From NCBI GenBank assembly GCA_020226215.1, contig CM035233.1, positions 26,353,150 to 26,417,149 on the forward strand: DNA of 64,000 bases. The letters run 5' to 3'. Each line of letters begins with the position of its first letter. Positions within the stretch are counted from its first letter, which is position 1. Below are positions 23,301 through 36,700 of this stretch, one piece after another. The notes beneath the pieces were generated by a model. That model was not told where the DNA came from. It was given only the letters and a program-made list of their open reading frames with translations, and made no database searches. The position numbers and the translations under genes are program-made. Source of the stretch: Sindora glabra. Its lineage: Eukaryota; Streptophyta; Magnoliopsida; Fabales; Fabaceae.

Positions 23301-26255
23301 TAAATTTCATGTAATGTAAATTTTTTTTTTCAAAATGAAATAATCTTAAATTTTAAATTTTATTGAGATTAATAATTCTGATTTAGTATAGATCGTTTAC
23401 ATATATAGTAGTTTCAATGGATTCCTCTTCTTTATATATAATGGGTATGAAAGAACTTTTTCTTCAATTTCTAGATTTTTCAGCATACATTACATCATGC
23501 TTGTTTGAATGTAGATGAAATTTGGTAATTAAGGTATATGCTATATCCAATTATGATGAAAACTTTGTTGAATAAGTCACCAGCACCTTTTAATTTATTT
23601 TCTAAAAGTCGTTTAATTCTCGGCAACAAAATGGAAAATTCAGGTAAAAATTTTGGGTTATGTTTCGGAAAAAAAATTCTATCCATTTGTACTCTTGAAA
23701 AAAACCTAACTAATTAGTAAAAGAAAATTTGATTTTTTCTAATAAAAAATAGTTTTGCATTAGTATACAAGGGAGCACAAATATTTTAAACTTTTTTTTT
23801 TCTGATTTTTCAGCCTTCGTTAAAAGACTTGAAAATTATCTCAATAACATGGAGAGAGTCATTTCATTTTAACTAGATTTCATCGGACAGAAAAACTTTT
23901 ATTTTTGCAAGACTTAGTCAAATAAAACAACCATAATAATTATATAAGATTATCAATTAGCTAGTTATCCTAACTAATTTATAAAATAAAATAATAATTA
24001 ATAAACAATTGAAATATAAAAAGATATTATTACGTAGGAACGACTGTCTAGTAATTTATGATGTCATCCTTTTTGTTCTAATTAATAAAAAAAAACTAAT
24101 CTTTGTAATTAACAACACATCCCACTCTAAATAATTAGTACCATAATTTCAAATTACAGATCACAACAGTTATTGAGATCACAATATTATGGTTGCAATG
24201 TTTTCTTCAATCCCAATTCTTTTTTTTATTATTTTGCTTCATAATAATTACAATTTTATTTATTTGCCTACGACTTTTTTAATTGTAATGTAATTGCAAG
24301 TACAATTTAAAATTTAACCATATCATCCTATTATTAACTAGTTATTTTGACCTTTCTTTTTTGTTGGAGCATTCTTGAAATTGACTTGATGCTTTACGTG
24401 AATATAATACGCGGATGAGGTTAAATTAGAGAAAATCCAATCCACTAGACGCCTAAAGCAGTCTCTTGATAATGGTCCCATAATGACACAAAAAAGCCAA
24501 CTAATTGGTACGAAAAAATCCAAAGATAAGAGCCAAAAGATAATATGATTTGGCCTCTTGTGATTACTCACTTTTAAGCCTCTTAAATTTGATTAGAGGC
24601 ATGAAAATCATGTGTCTAAATATGTGGTTTTGTCCATTATATCAATTATTATTTATCGTACTCCACCCCTTTTTTTTCTTTTTTTCTTTTTTTTTTTTTT
24701 TTTTTTGCCTTTTAGAAAAGCCCATGCAATTTGTAATGCTTTTTGAGGAAATTAAGTTGCCAACTACTCTTGAATTGAATCGAAGCACATGGAGCATGTT
24801 ATAATGCCAACTCCAATTCTGGCATCTAAGCAAAAGAACAAATCTCCACCAGAAAATGGATTATTGCAGTATTCGGAAATTATTGTGCGTTTGTTTTAGA
24901 AAATTTATTTTGTAAAAATATAAGTATAAGATATTAAGATGGTGAAAAATATACTATTTGTTCAATAATAAATATGAATATGAAGAGTGTGATAAAAATA
25001 ATATTTTCTATTATTCTTTTTTGCGATTATTATATCTATAAGTATTATAATTAGGAGTTTTTTTATAAAAAAAATGTCTTCTAAGAAAACAAACAAAATT
25101 TTAGATTTAGATCTATATCATGATTAAATTATAATTGTAATCATGATTATATTTATGAGGGTAATATTATATATATCAAAAAATTAAATATGAAATTAAA
25201 TTTTGAATAAAAATTAAGTGTTTTCATCAAATATGCAATGATAGGATAAATCAATAAAATTCAATCTAATAGATGTAAAATGTTAAAAATCTATTTTTGA
25301 TACTCTTAGTATTTTTCTATTTGTGATTATGATTAACTAAATTGTTATAAATATGAATAAAAAACGTTCAGTATAAAATTAAATTGTAAAAAATTACTGC
25401 TACAAGCATTACTACGACAATAACAATATTATAGATCATAATATAAAGTGGCAGTGCGAACGAAAAATATACATTAGATTGTGCTTGGTGTTTTATCATC
25501 TTCATGAACCTTTTAATGTCTCAAATTCGTTCCCCCCCCCCCCCCCAAACTAGACATGAAAGCGGAAGTTGCAGACATCAATCTCAAAAGAAAGTGGTAT
25601 TGCATGATTGCATACAGAAGGAGGACGAGAAAGAAGTTCCTTCATAATGGTTTTAGCTGCATTGCTTCTTTCACATGCCAATTTGATCCAAAGCCTTCTT
25701 TGTCATCAATGTGTTGTTTACCTAATTGTACATTAACATAATCAATAGGTAGCCATCCCAAAGTTCTTAGCCTTGTGATATTTTTTTGGATCAATTATAA
25801 TTTCGATCACTGTAATAGATGAGTGCATTGCATTTCCTCTTCTTATATAATATTATATATGACATTTTAATTCTTATTATGTACAAACCGATCAATCAAA
25901 TTGATATTGGCTTTAATATCTTTTAGATTGAATATTGAAAATCTAAATTGGTTTTGGTATACAAAACTCCAATCAGATTTCAAGTTGACAGTAGATGAGA
26001 AAAAAAAAATAATGATGAAATTGAGATTATTTTTGTGACTTGAGTAAATTATGATTTTTTTCTAACGTGACAAGACAAGTTTTTATTTAACATATTGCCA
26101 ACTTTGAGTTTCATTGAAATTTTGTCTTTTGAATAGGAATTTTTATCTTTAATTTGATGCAAGTTACAAATCAAATTTTGATTTATTCAAATTTTTATAT
26201 ATTAAAGAAATCAAAACTTATATACAATTTTACATTCAATGAATTCAAATATGAT
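19145..26255. other. AT-rich intergenic spacer
   Basis: I see no supportable gene. The stretch is mostly A/T runs with short chance reading frames, a (TA)n microsatellite at 20244-20320, homopolymer tracts (C at 19849-19860, then A; C at 25532-25546; T near 24661-24706) and purine/pyrimidine-rich segments (19420-19520, 22500-22660). A slightly GC-richer patch at 20391-20480 resembles nothing I recognise. Confidence 0.7.
20244..20340. repeat. (TA)n microsatellite followed by (TATG)n
   Basis: About 38 uninterrupted TA units run to 20320, then about five TGTA units to 20340. Likely length-polymorphic. Confidence 0.97.
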
Positions 26256-26319
26256 TTTTATATATTAAACTATTATAAAGCCTAGCTTTTATAAAAATAC
26301 ATCATGCCTTATACCTAAG
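26256..26319. repeat. Left copy of a 64-bp repeat flanking the gypsy relic
   Basis: It matches 31850-31912, including CTTTTATAAAAATACATC and CCTTATACCTAAG, with several substitutions. It abuts the 5' LTR. This is far longer than the 5-bp duplication expected for LTR retrotransposons. Confidence 0.8.
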
Positions 26320-27084
26320 TATCACAAGTCAACCTTGTGAACTAAATGATCAAGCAATCAAGCTCTGTTTGAGAAAAAATTTAACAAATAAATCAAGTAT
26401 ATGATAAAGGTATTGTAGCCTAATTTTGGAACTAATCCGACTTCTATACTATTTTTTCCATTTTTTTCCTATTTTAAGGCATTTCTTACATTTTAATCAA
26501 AATAATTTATCCAGTACGAGTAGCAAAATATATGACTATGATCTTTGGATTTTTATCTTTCCATCAATCTATTTTATTAGGAAAGTTCCACCTAAAGTAT
26601 AATGAAAAAGTCTTATGATAACTCAAAAAAAGTATATCTACTTTTGTCAAGGGAACTTTTGTTCAAAATGTTTTTTAGGAAGGATTGACCAATGACCTTA
26701 GTGGTCGCTTGGCACTAACCTAGGAGTTAGAGTTTGTAACTCAGTCCATCCCTTACATACTTCCAACACTATAAAAAAGCTTTATATTAATAATAGAAGT
26801 AGCCTTTCTTCAAATCATAATATCCTAATTTTCATCATTTTTGGCTATATTTGCTTGCATTTGTTTGCATTACATATTTTGCATCATTGTTGCCTTTCTT
26901 TATATGTTGGTTGCCCATATATGTTGCTTATATGTTTACAGTTGTCCCAATTATACTATGCTTGCATGTTTGATCTATTAACTCTAAGTTTAGGTGGTGT
27001 ATTAATTGGTTAGCTGGCTTATTTCTCAAGTAGTGAAAGTTTAAGAATTGAATGTCCTAACTATTAAGTTGCAAGTCTGTGACA
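26320..27084 (+). repeat. Gypsy relic 5' LTR, 765 bp
   Basis: It starts TATCACAAG (TGTCACAAG in the related copy at 30746) and ends CTGTGACA, one base before the primer-binding site. It aligns along its length with 31095-31849. Confidence 0.8.
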
Positions 27085-27085
27085 C

Positions 27086-27099
27086 TTGATATCAAAGTG
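27086..27099 (+). other. Primer-binding site of the gypsy relic
   Basis: TTGATATCAAAGTG followed by TGGTTTAA lies one base after the LTR. It resembles the TTGGTATCAGAGC...GGTTTAA site common in plant retrotransposons primed by methionine tRNA. Confidence 0.75.
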
Positions 27100-27345
27100 T
27101 GGTTTAAACCATATTATAAATTCTATTATGCTTATGAATACACCTACCATGTCAAAGAAAATGACGAATGTTGAATGCTTTAAGGTAATTAAGAATGCAA
27201 TTAGGAATCTCAAGGGAGTTGTAGAAGCCTTTAAAAGTATGCAAATCAAGGAGATCCTTGAACTCTTTCAAAAGCCCCAAGATTAGGAAACTCTTGAGCA
27301 ATGAGTTAAGACTTTTAGAGCGAATAAAGGGGTTTATGGCTTGGG
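27100..27345 (+). pseudogene. Gypsy relic, start of gag region
   Basis: A short frame (MTNVECFKVIKNAIRNLKGVVEAF..., to 27286) has helical, charged character, followed by stops. It is interrupted at 27345 by the minus-strand solo LTR and resumes at 29019. Confidence 0.5.
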
Positions 27346-29018
27346 TGTTGGGATTCGAATCAATATACGCAACAGAATTTTAAAATTTTGATCCAAAACC
27401 TTCCTAAGATCTATGCAAAGGTCATAAACCAGTATTAGGATTTTACCTTATTTGTGCTCGTGTTCTTTCTAAAAAAATCCTTGAGAGACCAAGACAAATC
27501 AAACACCAGCTGGAAGGCACAGCGTCTCTACGGTATCCACACGAAATGAACAACGACTTCTCCCCTCCATGAAGCTGCTAGGATTCGTTTCTCTCACTAG
27601 GATTGGGTTTGGACGTTTTCTAGAGTGATTTAGGATTTAATTGAAGCCAATGTGTGTTCTGTAATATGCTGCCTTCAAGTCCTTTTATAGAACTAAGGCA
27701 TATCCTAATCTTAGTCCCACTAGGATAATGCTTCAAAAATTCTAATTACACTAAATAACTATCACATTATTCTTATCCTAGAGAAAGTGAGAAAAAATAA
27801 GACTTATCTATTAATTATCTAATATTAGATAATAATAATATTATCTCATAATATAATTATTTAATATTAAATTGGCATATAATAATCTTATATTAGATAA
27901 TAATAATATTATCTCATAATATAATTATCTAATATCTAATAATATAATTATCTGATATTACTTTAATATCACATAATATATCATATATATATATTATGTG
28001 AATAAATATATATATATTATCTTAATAATATATATATGTGCATAATATATAATATATAAGTTAAATTAATTGAATTTTAGTCCAATTAAAATTTAATTAA
28101 TTATTGTCTCATTCCTACTCTTTTTATGTGACCTTATAGGTTCTTACTACATTGATAATGACTCATTTTAGGTCATAGACAGTGAGCGGTATCTAGCAAT
28201 ACATTACTGCCACTCAAGTAGTAAGAATGTCTATGATTCGACATCTACCTAATATATGATTAACATTTTACATCATAATCTCTTTTATAACAATATCCAA
28301 ATCGAATTGGAGGCATGGGGTGTGTCATCCTCGTTAGTGTTCAATTTATATTCTTTGATACTGAGTAAACTTAAAATAAATGATTAATATTACATATTGA
28401 TCTAATTGAACATGGCCATGCATTTCTAAGTCTCACTTCAATCAAGGGGCCCAAGGATATTTCTCTTTTATACAAGAGTAACAAAATCCCATCTACATCA
28501 CTTACTTCTCTCTGTATGATTTGTGACACACCCAATCAATGTCCTACTTGTCATCCCGACTAAAGGTAACATAGAACAACATCAAAGTGAGTAACTCCTC
28601 ATGTAGGGAACCGTAGTGATTTCAGGTTAAAGGACTATGTGCATTTGTAATCATATGAGAATAACTAATGATATGTTTATCCATGCAATATTCTCATAAT
28701 GGGTCAGTCCAGTGCATTGTTCACTAATAATGTACTCATGTATTGACTTGATATCGCATTTCCATGATTCATAATCATCAATCACTATACATGCTAGTCT
28801 CGATGTATTATTACTATCCTTTTTGTAATAATACTTGATTAGGGATATTTTAGAAATAGCAAAGCTATTCTAAGGATAATCATTATATTTAAATTATAAT
28901 TTATGCAAAATAAAATAAAATAAAATAAAATAAAATAATTATATTATCAAAATAAAACGTAATACATTGTGTAATATTGCAATCATCTCTATAATTGGCT
29001 CCTAGAACACAACCAACA
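27346..29018 (-). mobile_element. Minus-strand solo LTR of the Copia A family, no target duplication seen
   Basis: Reverse complement of a full Copia A-family LTR: on the plus strand it begins TGTTGGGATTCG and ends AACCAACA, 1673 bp. All characteristic blocks are present in reverse order, including the TATA region. The flanking five bases differ (TTGGG left, ATAAA right). The LTR may derive from recombination between two different insertions, or the flank has changed. Confidence 0.9.
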
Positions 29019-29890
29019 ATAAAGAGTAATAATGCTCCATAAGTTAGTAAATGGCTTACTACAATTGAGAACACCTAAACAAAGCTAGGAGATGCTTTCA
29101 AGAACTTTTTTAATGAGATAAAGGATGTTATAGCAGCTCTTCGGATGGAGATGGGCAATATTATAGCAACTATAAGGATTATAATGATGGCCTTGAGTAA
29201 CAATATGCCCAAGGGTGGTGCTTTAAAGCATAAAGAGAAAATGAAGATCCTTGAACATAGGCTATATGCAAGAGAAAAGGATGCCCAAAAGCTTAAAAAC
29301 TTCTTATTTAATATAAATCAATACTTTCAAGCCACAAGTATAAATTTTGAAAAGTCTAAGCTTAATTAAGCCACAAAAATTAAAAGTGCTTTTTTACCCC
29401 AAGAATATTGACTACTTAGCAAGAAGTAAGCAATGAAAGCTATAGTAAATTGGCTCGATCTAAGACTACATGAAGAAGTTCATTATTATCATGTTGGACA
29501 TCCAAAATATGATTGAAAAGGACAATCTCTTTTACTTTATCAATAGTGTTTCATGTGAAACTGTCATGGAACTCTAAAGGATAAAGGTCCAAAGCCTTAC
29601 TAAGGTAGTAATTACTACAAAGTGCCTTTATGACTATGACATTAGTTTCCCTTCTAGCAAGAACTCTTAAGGTGATGCCTTGGATTCTCTTAGTAAGAAT
29701 GGTGGTCAATCAAACAAATGATGCAAGTCCACGAGTAAGAGATAGAATAATGAATCATATTCCAGCTTTCAAGGATCAACATCATCTCGAGCTTCCAATA
29801 ACATTTCTTAAGCATAGGCCACACAAAATGGCAAAATGCCTAAAAAAGTATGCTTTAAGTGCTCCACAAATTAAACCATCAGAGTAAAGG
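29019..29890 (+). pseudogene. Gypsy relic gag (broken)
   Basis: Across shifting frames the region matches the Retrotrans_gag pattern of plant Ty3/gypsy. ARNAKELENFLW-like sequence appears as AREKDAQKLKNFLF, then INQYFQA (29270-29330). Later comes a segment like the LMLDI...EEDKLFYF block (IEKDNLFYFI), then VCFKCST near the end (29850), perhaps the start of a zinc knuckle. Stops and frame changes are many. Gag would form the particle; no function is possible now. Confidence 0.7.
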
Positions 29891-31094
29891 CAAAGAAGTG
29901 ATGAGGGTGGTATTAAAGATTCTGATAATGAAGATGAGTCTTATATTAGGATCGGGGCATTTCGAGCCCTAGACTCCCATGAATGATATCACCAACAACA
30001 TAGCATAGTAAGTCCTAATCAAGGTCTGTCACAATAAGTTTGGCGAGTTAGATGAGTACCAGCTAGCATTTCTTTTGCATAATTGTGATTAAGAGCATGG
30101 TCCTTTACCTAGCGAGATGCCACATCTAGTGGGATGCTTTTAGCAAAGCAAATCCTTTGAAAAGAGCCTATGATGATATCGGTAGGCTTGTATATATCCA
30201 AATAGCACAGAGGTAGAATTTGCCTAATAAATATGCTGGGATTATTCATGTTGACCCACCAAGTTACAAGGATCAACTTGCAACAATGATTACTAATGCT
30301 CACATTGCTTTGAGAATGTCATTATTTTATCATAAGAATAGTCTATGACAATGAATTTGGAATACATTGACATTTACTGTTAAAATAAGAAGGATAACTC
30401 TTTGTTCAACCTTATTAGTTGTGATAGGATGACACTAATTGGGTATTAAAATTAAGTTCAAATCATTTTTTAGAGTTCAAGATACTGGAAAGGCATTAAT
30501 AACAACCTTAGAGAGATGAGCCAAAAGGAAACCAATGAAGAAGCTGAAGTGAACCAGACTAAAGACTTTGCAAGAATCTTAGTTAGGCCAAGGTGTTGAA
30601 GACAAATTGATTAGTATTGAAGCTTATGTGGACAAGCAGAAAGATTATGGGAGGAGGTCAAGGCAAGTAGATTGAAAATGCTTGTGGAAGTTATGTCAAA
30701 CTAAGTCATCAATAAGGACATTAATACTTTTCAAATATAGGAAAATGTCACAAGTTAGGCTTGTGATCCAAATGATTAGGTAAACGAGCTCCATTTGGGA
30801 TGAAACTAAGCAAAGAAATCAAACATATGATACAAGTCTTGCAATTCAAAATTGGGACCAATCCGACTTATGCATTATTTTTCTATTTTTCCTTGTTTTG
30901 GGGCTTTTTCTTATATTTTAACCAAGGACCAATGCAAACATATGTTAAAGACAAATTGCTTATTATCAAAGCTTATATGGACAAGCAAAAAGATTGAAGG
31001 AAGAGCTTAAGGCAAGTAAAGTGAAGATACTTGTGGAAATTATATTAGACTAAGTCATCAATGAGGACATTAATACTTTCTAAATAGAGAAGAA
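29891..31094 (+). other. Gypsy relic internal 3' region, with tandem duplication of the LTR junction
   Basis: No protease, RT or integrase motif is recognisable. Near 29945 the stretch IGAFRALDSHE resembles the Gag-protease linker of the same family. The segment from 30599, including the first about 185 bases of an LTR (TGTCACAAG at 30746), is repeated from 30948 with a period of about 349 bases. The true 3' LTR starts at 31095. Confidence 0.65.
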
Positions 31095-31849
31095 TGTCAA
31101 AAGTCGGCCTTATGAACCAAATGATTAGGCAAACAAGCTCCATTTGGGATGAAATTTAGCAAATAAATCAAACATATGATTAAGGTTTTGTAGTCCAAAT
31201 TTAGGACTAATCCAACTTGTATATTATTTTTTCTAATTTTTTTCTATTTTGGGATTTTTTTTGTATTTTAACCAAGGTAACTTGTCTAATGTGAGTAACA
31301 AAACATATGGGTGTTATCCTTAAATTTTTATCTTTTTATCATTATATTTTGATAGGAAAATTTTACCCTAAGTATAGCAAAAAAACCTTATAATAACTTG
31401 AGAAAAATATATCTACTTTCATTAAAGGGACTATTGTTCAAAATATTTTTTAGAAGTAAAACGCTTGATGGCCTTAATGGCACTTAATACTAATTTAAGG
31501 GTTAAAATATACGGTTTGGTACCTCTTCTATACATTTCTAACACTATAATAAAACTTTATATTAATAATAGAAATAGGCTTTCTTTAAATCATGATGTAG
31601 TGAATTTTAATTACTTTTGACCTTGTTTACTTGCATTGTATATTTTGTATTATTATTGCCTTTCTTTGTATGTTGGCTATCTATATATGTTGCTTATATA
31701 CTTACTATTGTCTTGATTGTATTATACTTGTACGTTTGGTCCGTTAATCATAAATTTAGATGTTGTATTAACTAATTGGCTGACTTATTCTTTAAGTGAT
31801 GAAGGTTTAATTTTAACTATTGAATTATCAATAAATGATAAATATAATA
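31095..31849 (+). repeat. Gypsy relic 3' LTR, about 755 bp
   Basis: It starts TGTCAAAAG and aligns with 26320-27084 along most of its length. The last 25 bases or so do not match the 5' copy's GTGACA end, so the right boundary is approximate. Confidence 0.75.
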
Positions 31850-31912
31850 TTTGTATATTGAACTATTATTAATCTTAGCTTTTATAAAAATACATCGTGC
31901 CTTATACCTAAG
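31850..31912. repeat. Right copy of the 64-bp repeat flanking the gypsy relic
   Basis: Matches 26256-26319 (see that entry). Confidence 0.8.
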
Positions 31913-33439
31913 CCATGTGTCAAAGAATATACCTTTTCTTTTCCAATCGATAATCGTAAATGTCGTGGGAATTACGCTGACTCATTTTGGGCTGCTTTAT
32001 GACCTACACAGATTAGGCGAGTATTGCACTTAATTAACAAATTAAAAAGTACATATGTAAAAAAAAAAAAAAGGAAAAGATTTCCAAAATAAAGCCAGTA
32101 AACGTACATGAAAGAGAACATTGTATGGGCACGTGATGCTAAGCTGGGCCTGCACGAACATGACATTGTTAAAGCAAGAGCCACTTACTTTCTCTCCTGG
32201 GGACTGTTATAGGTGGGGCAGTCATATCATTACGATGAAAATTTGAACTCTTCCTCCCTTATCTATCGGTAAAAATATAAAAATATATATATATAAATAT
32301 ATATTTATATTTTTCATATTTTTAAAATTTAATTTTATATAAAATTAAAAACATTTTAAATTTATTTAATGTTGGATTATAACTATTTTTTGTATATCAA
32401 TAAATATTTTTATTAGTTTTTATAACATATTTTTATATTTGTAAATGGCAATTTTATAATTTTTTATATTTTTATTTAAAGTATATACTTATAAATTTTT
32501 ATCAAAAAATATAAAATCCTATGTATAAAATTCCTTTTTTTTTTAAATTTCCTGTTCAATTGTCATAAAAATTTATAAAATTCTTAAGTACACAGTGAAA
32601 CATTATCCAAATTTTGAGTAAACATAATGAGCAAACAAGAATTCTTATAAAGAAAAATAGAAATAGAAAGTGAATAACAAAATGTAAAGTCCCTAAAAAT
32701 TGAAGCTTTATACATACTTTTAAATTTATTTTCTTAAAGTAATAAGGATATTTATTTATTCAAAAGAAGATATTAGAAATTTTCAAATATGATCGAGTTG
32801 AAGGTATTAAAAATTTTCATACTTTCAATTTTTTGGTTTCTAAATATGATTTGCAACATTTGGTTAACAAAAGCTCTTTAATTTAACCCAAAAAAAAAAA
32901 TTAGTTGTGCAGTTGTAATATTTTTTAGAGAAAGAATTCCATGCTCATATAATTTTTCTAAACATAAACGTCCATAAATATTAATGGATAAGATCTTAAC
33001 ACACAGATAAGATGATTGAGACATTATTATTTTACTAAAGTAAATTAAAAAATTTTGTAAACTTACCCTCTTATAAATCTTAATTACGAATTTACCATGG
33101 GTTCAAATAAAATAAAAATATAAATACAAGTTTTAATGAAAAATTACTATTGAAATAAATTATTTTGTTTGGCTTGTTTTCTGGTGCTTATTATTTTAAT
33201 CAAAATATTAAATTCTCCTTAATAATTTTGATCAATGAAACTTTAAAAAAAATGTAAATTACCCTCACCAACTTTGAGATAGTTGTATTTTATCTTCACC
33301 AACTTTAAAAAGCTTACAAATCAAATTCTTAAACTATAAAAAACTTACAATTAACATCCATAATTTACTTAATTATTATTCTTAATCAAATTACATTATT
33401 TTTTTCAAGAAGTTTTTAAACAAGAATTACAATATTTCT

Positions 33440-33700
33440 TATGTTAATTTATTACAGTATTTTTTGGCATAATTTATATGTTTTATAATTAATAAAAATT
33501 AAATTAAATATATAAAATTTTAATCAAATACTTGAAAATGAATTGCAAAATTATATTCAAAAAATTATATAATAAAATAACATATAATAATATTATGATT
33601 CTTATTTATAAAGTTAGTAAAAAAAATTACATAATTTAATAAAATGGTTAAATAATTGAACGATGAACTTTAATTATAAATTTTTTTTAGTTTAAAGATT
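33440..33700. repeat. Dispersed AT-rich repeat, copy 1
   Basis: ATTAATAAAAATTAAATTA followed by ATATATAAAATTTTAATCAAAT and similar sequence aligns with 50400-50640 over roughly 230 bases, with many differences. The element type is unknown. Confidence 0.5.
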
Positions 33701-36700
33701 TGATTTGCTTGGTGAAAGTAAAATGCAACCAAATTTGCATTTTCTCAAACTTTAGATTAAGAACTACGGTAACACGTATTTTTCAACACTTGTTGGGTTT
33801 GTTTTCACCAAAAAAATGCTGTCCAGCAATTAAACCAGTTATACAATGCAACTTAAATATTTTGATTAAAAAAGCGTTGGAAAACAAAACAAATGAAATA
33901 ATTACTTTTAGTTGTAATTTTTTATACGTCACCTCATTAGAAAAATATTAATTATTTTTATTAACACTTAATATATATTTTTTCATCATTGGCACTTTTT
34001 AATTTTAAGAATATTTAAAATTGCAATAATAAATAATTAACCTATGTCATCAATTTATTAGGTTAAAATTGACTTAATCATAAAAGATTTCTATTTATTT
34101 GAATTATTAGCAAATTCATAATTAAAATTTATAGCGAGGTGAATTTACAAAATCTTTTACGTTTATTTAAATAAAATAATAATATTTGAACTATCTTATT
34201 TATGCGTTAAAATCTTGTTCATCAATTTTCATAGATATTTATACAAAAAAAAATTCATCAGCGTAAAAGGCTTCCCTATTTTTTTCTGCTTACAAAAGTG
34301 GTAAATCAATTTACATTCATACATGGCAAAAAAATAATCATATTCATACATAATATTTTATGTTCAATTCCAATTTTAAGACACAAAAAGGGGATAAGAC
34401 TTGAGCTGAGACAACAAAAAAAGTTTTTAATGTTTTAAATTTGAATTCGCAACAATTCATGTAATAACAAATCTTAACATAATATTTTAAAAGTTCGAAA
34501 AATTTTGCGAAGATCAAATAGTTTATCTAAAAAATATTTTTAAATTTTTTATAAAATTATATAATATTAATACATAAATTTAAAATTTTTAAATATAAAT
34601 ATACGCTGCGCCAAGTAAAATGATTTTTAACTTTCTACTGTTAAAAAATAGTCCTCCATCTAATCATGTAATTTAGGGAGTCTCCATCAATGCAACAGTG
34701 AAAATTTGATAGGTAGGGACAGAAAGTTGCCCATCAACACGTTGTTATTAGCTTTAGTGACGCAATCAAAATTAACTCCCACATTAAGCAATTGCTTTTC
34801 CATTATTAAGATAAGACCATTGCGTCTTATTATCCCTTTAATCCCACCAGCAACGTTACTTGTTATCTAAATAAATAATTATGATAAAGATAATTATGTT
34901 TTTGTGGGAATATTAATGATTTATGAATGGACAACCCAGTACAGCCCCACAATTGTAAGCTCTGTATTGAAATGACACATTTAGGTTCCTCTGAGGTGTA
35001 CTTACCTTCTTCTTTTTTTTTTTTTTTGGGGGGGGGGGGGGGGAGGGGGTGAACCTATATGAAGAAAACACATTTCCAAGATTTCTATGGATAAGACAAC
35101 CCAGATACATTTTTAGTTTTTTACCATCAGATTAAAAGTGAACAAACTTTGACACCTTTTGTCCTTTAAAATAACAATAAACCAATTATTTAGTCTAATT
35201 AATTTGATTACAAATCTCTGGAAATACCAAAGAGTTCATTTTTTTAACATCTAAAAGTAAAATAAATTATATACTCCATACAGAGGAAATGAAAGATGAA
35301 AAAAATAAAATAAAAAAAGAAGACAGAAAATATTTTCTTTTATTGTGCTAGTTAAAAAATGGAGGAAATTATTTTTTTGGATCGGAAAAGTCAAAAGAAA
35401 GAAGAATAAGTGATTTGAAAAGAGAATAATATCCTTGTTATAATGCGGAATAAGAGAAAGTCAAAGAGGATCAAAAAGAAAATTAATTTTTTATATATTT
35501 TTTCCTCTTCCTCTCCACAAATGATGAGGACGGGATTCTGGCGGGTCCTATATAAAAATTCTATTCTATTTCCTATCTTCCCTTTATATTTAAATAAAAG
35601 AAATTATTTTTTCTTCTTTATCTCCTCCTTCTCAATTTCTTTCCCCTTTAATTTCGATCCGATCGAATAATAATTAAATTTTTATTTATTTTAATAAAAA
35701 TATTTTTTATAAAAATTTTGTTAAATTTGATGAAAAATATTTTATATAAAATATAATTATATAATAATAGAATAAAAAAAATTTATTTAATTAATATTAA
35801 ATAAAAAAATTATAGAACGTAACTTTTTATGTAAAAAATTTATTTCTCTTCAACTATTATAACTTTAAACTTTACTTTTTTTATCATAATTTATATAAGT
35901 AGTATGTCATTTCTTAATTAATATACATGCAAATGATATTTTTCATAAAAAAATTACTTTCCAATAAAATAAATTAAGCCAAAATATAATTATAATATAT
36001 TTAGATGAAAAATATTTTATTTGTTAAATATTAAAAATAAAAAGTTTAGGATAACTAACATCCTTTATTTCAAAAAGGAAATTATTTTCATTCACTACCA
36101 TAATTCTAAATATAATTTTTTAATGATAAAGTATACAAGTAATTTATCATTCCTTTATTAATATTCATGTGAATAATATTCTTCTACAAAAAATATTTTC
36201 TAACCAAACAAATAAAATCTAAACTTAAAACATGCTATCAACATTTTTTAAAACTTACAAATTACTTAATTTTTCTAAATCGTTGATAATGAATCCACCG
36301 ATTCAACCACTAAATTCATTATTAAAGAAATGAAAATAGGGGTTGGAGATTTATAAAAATAATAATAATAAATTTTTGAATTAATTATTCATTGTTTGTT
36401 GAAATTTCTTTAGCAACATTTTAGTATAGTGTTACAATACATACAGTTCTTCCATTGTCTTAAATTATTTCACTATCTTTAAATTTTAGTTCAATTACAT
36501 TTTTGCTATTCTATTTTCATAAATAAAAATCCATATTTTTATTTTTGTGTTTAAATCTACGCTTATTTTTTATACAAAAAAAAGAAAAATAAGTACATAC
36601 TTATAAAATTAATTAGAATTATAGGAGTAATTTGACCAAGTTGTTGATGTACGAATAATTTATCCTCTCTTTTTGGTCAATTCATTAATCCTCTCTTAGA

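Larger units (their letters stand above)
26320..31849 (+). mobile_element. Ty3/gypsy-type LTR retrotransposon relic without recognisable pol
   Basis: Two similar direct repeats of about 760 bp flank an internal region. The repeats have TGTCAC/GTGACA-type ends (the 5' copy's first TG has become TA), a primer-binding site after the 5' copy, and gag remains typical of plant Ty3/gypsy. Once the solo LTR at 27346-29018 is removed, only about 2.3 kb of internal sequence remains and I find no protease, RT or integrase. It is therefore an internally deleted or non-autonomous form. About 64 bases of imperfect direct repeat (26256-26319 and 31850-31912) lie outside the two LTRs. Confidence 0.8.

Noticed and set aside
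24642..24833. Frame with a poly-lysine stretch
   Set aside because: Caused by the poly(T) tract at about 24661-24706; no protein character.
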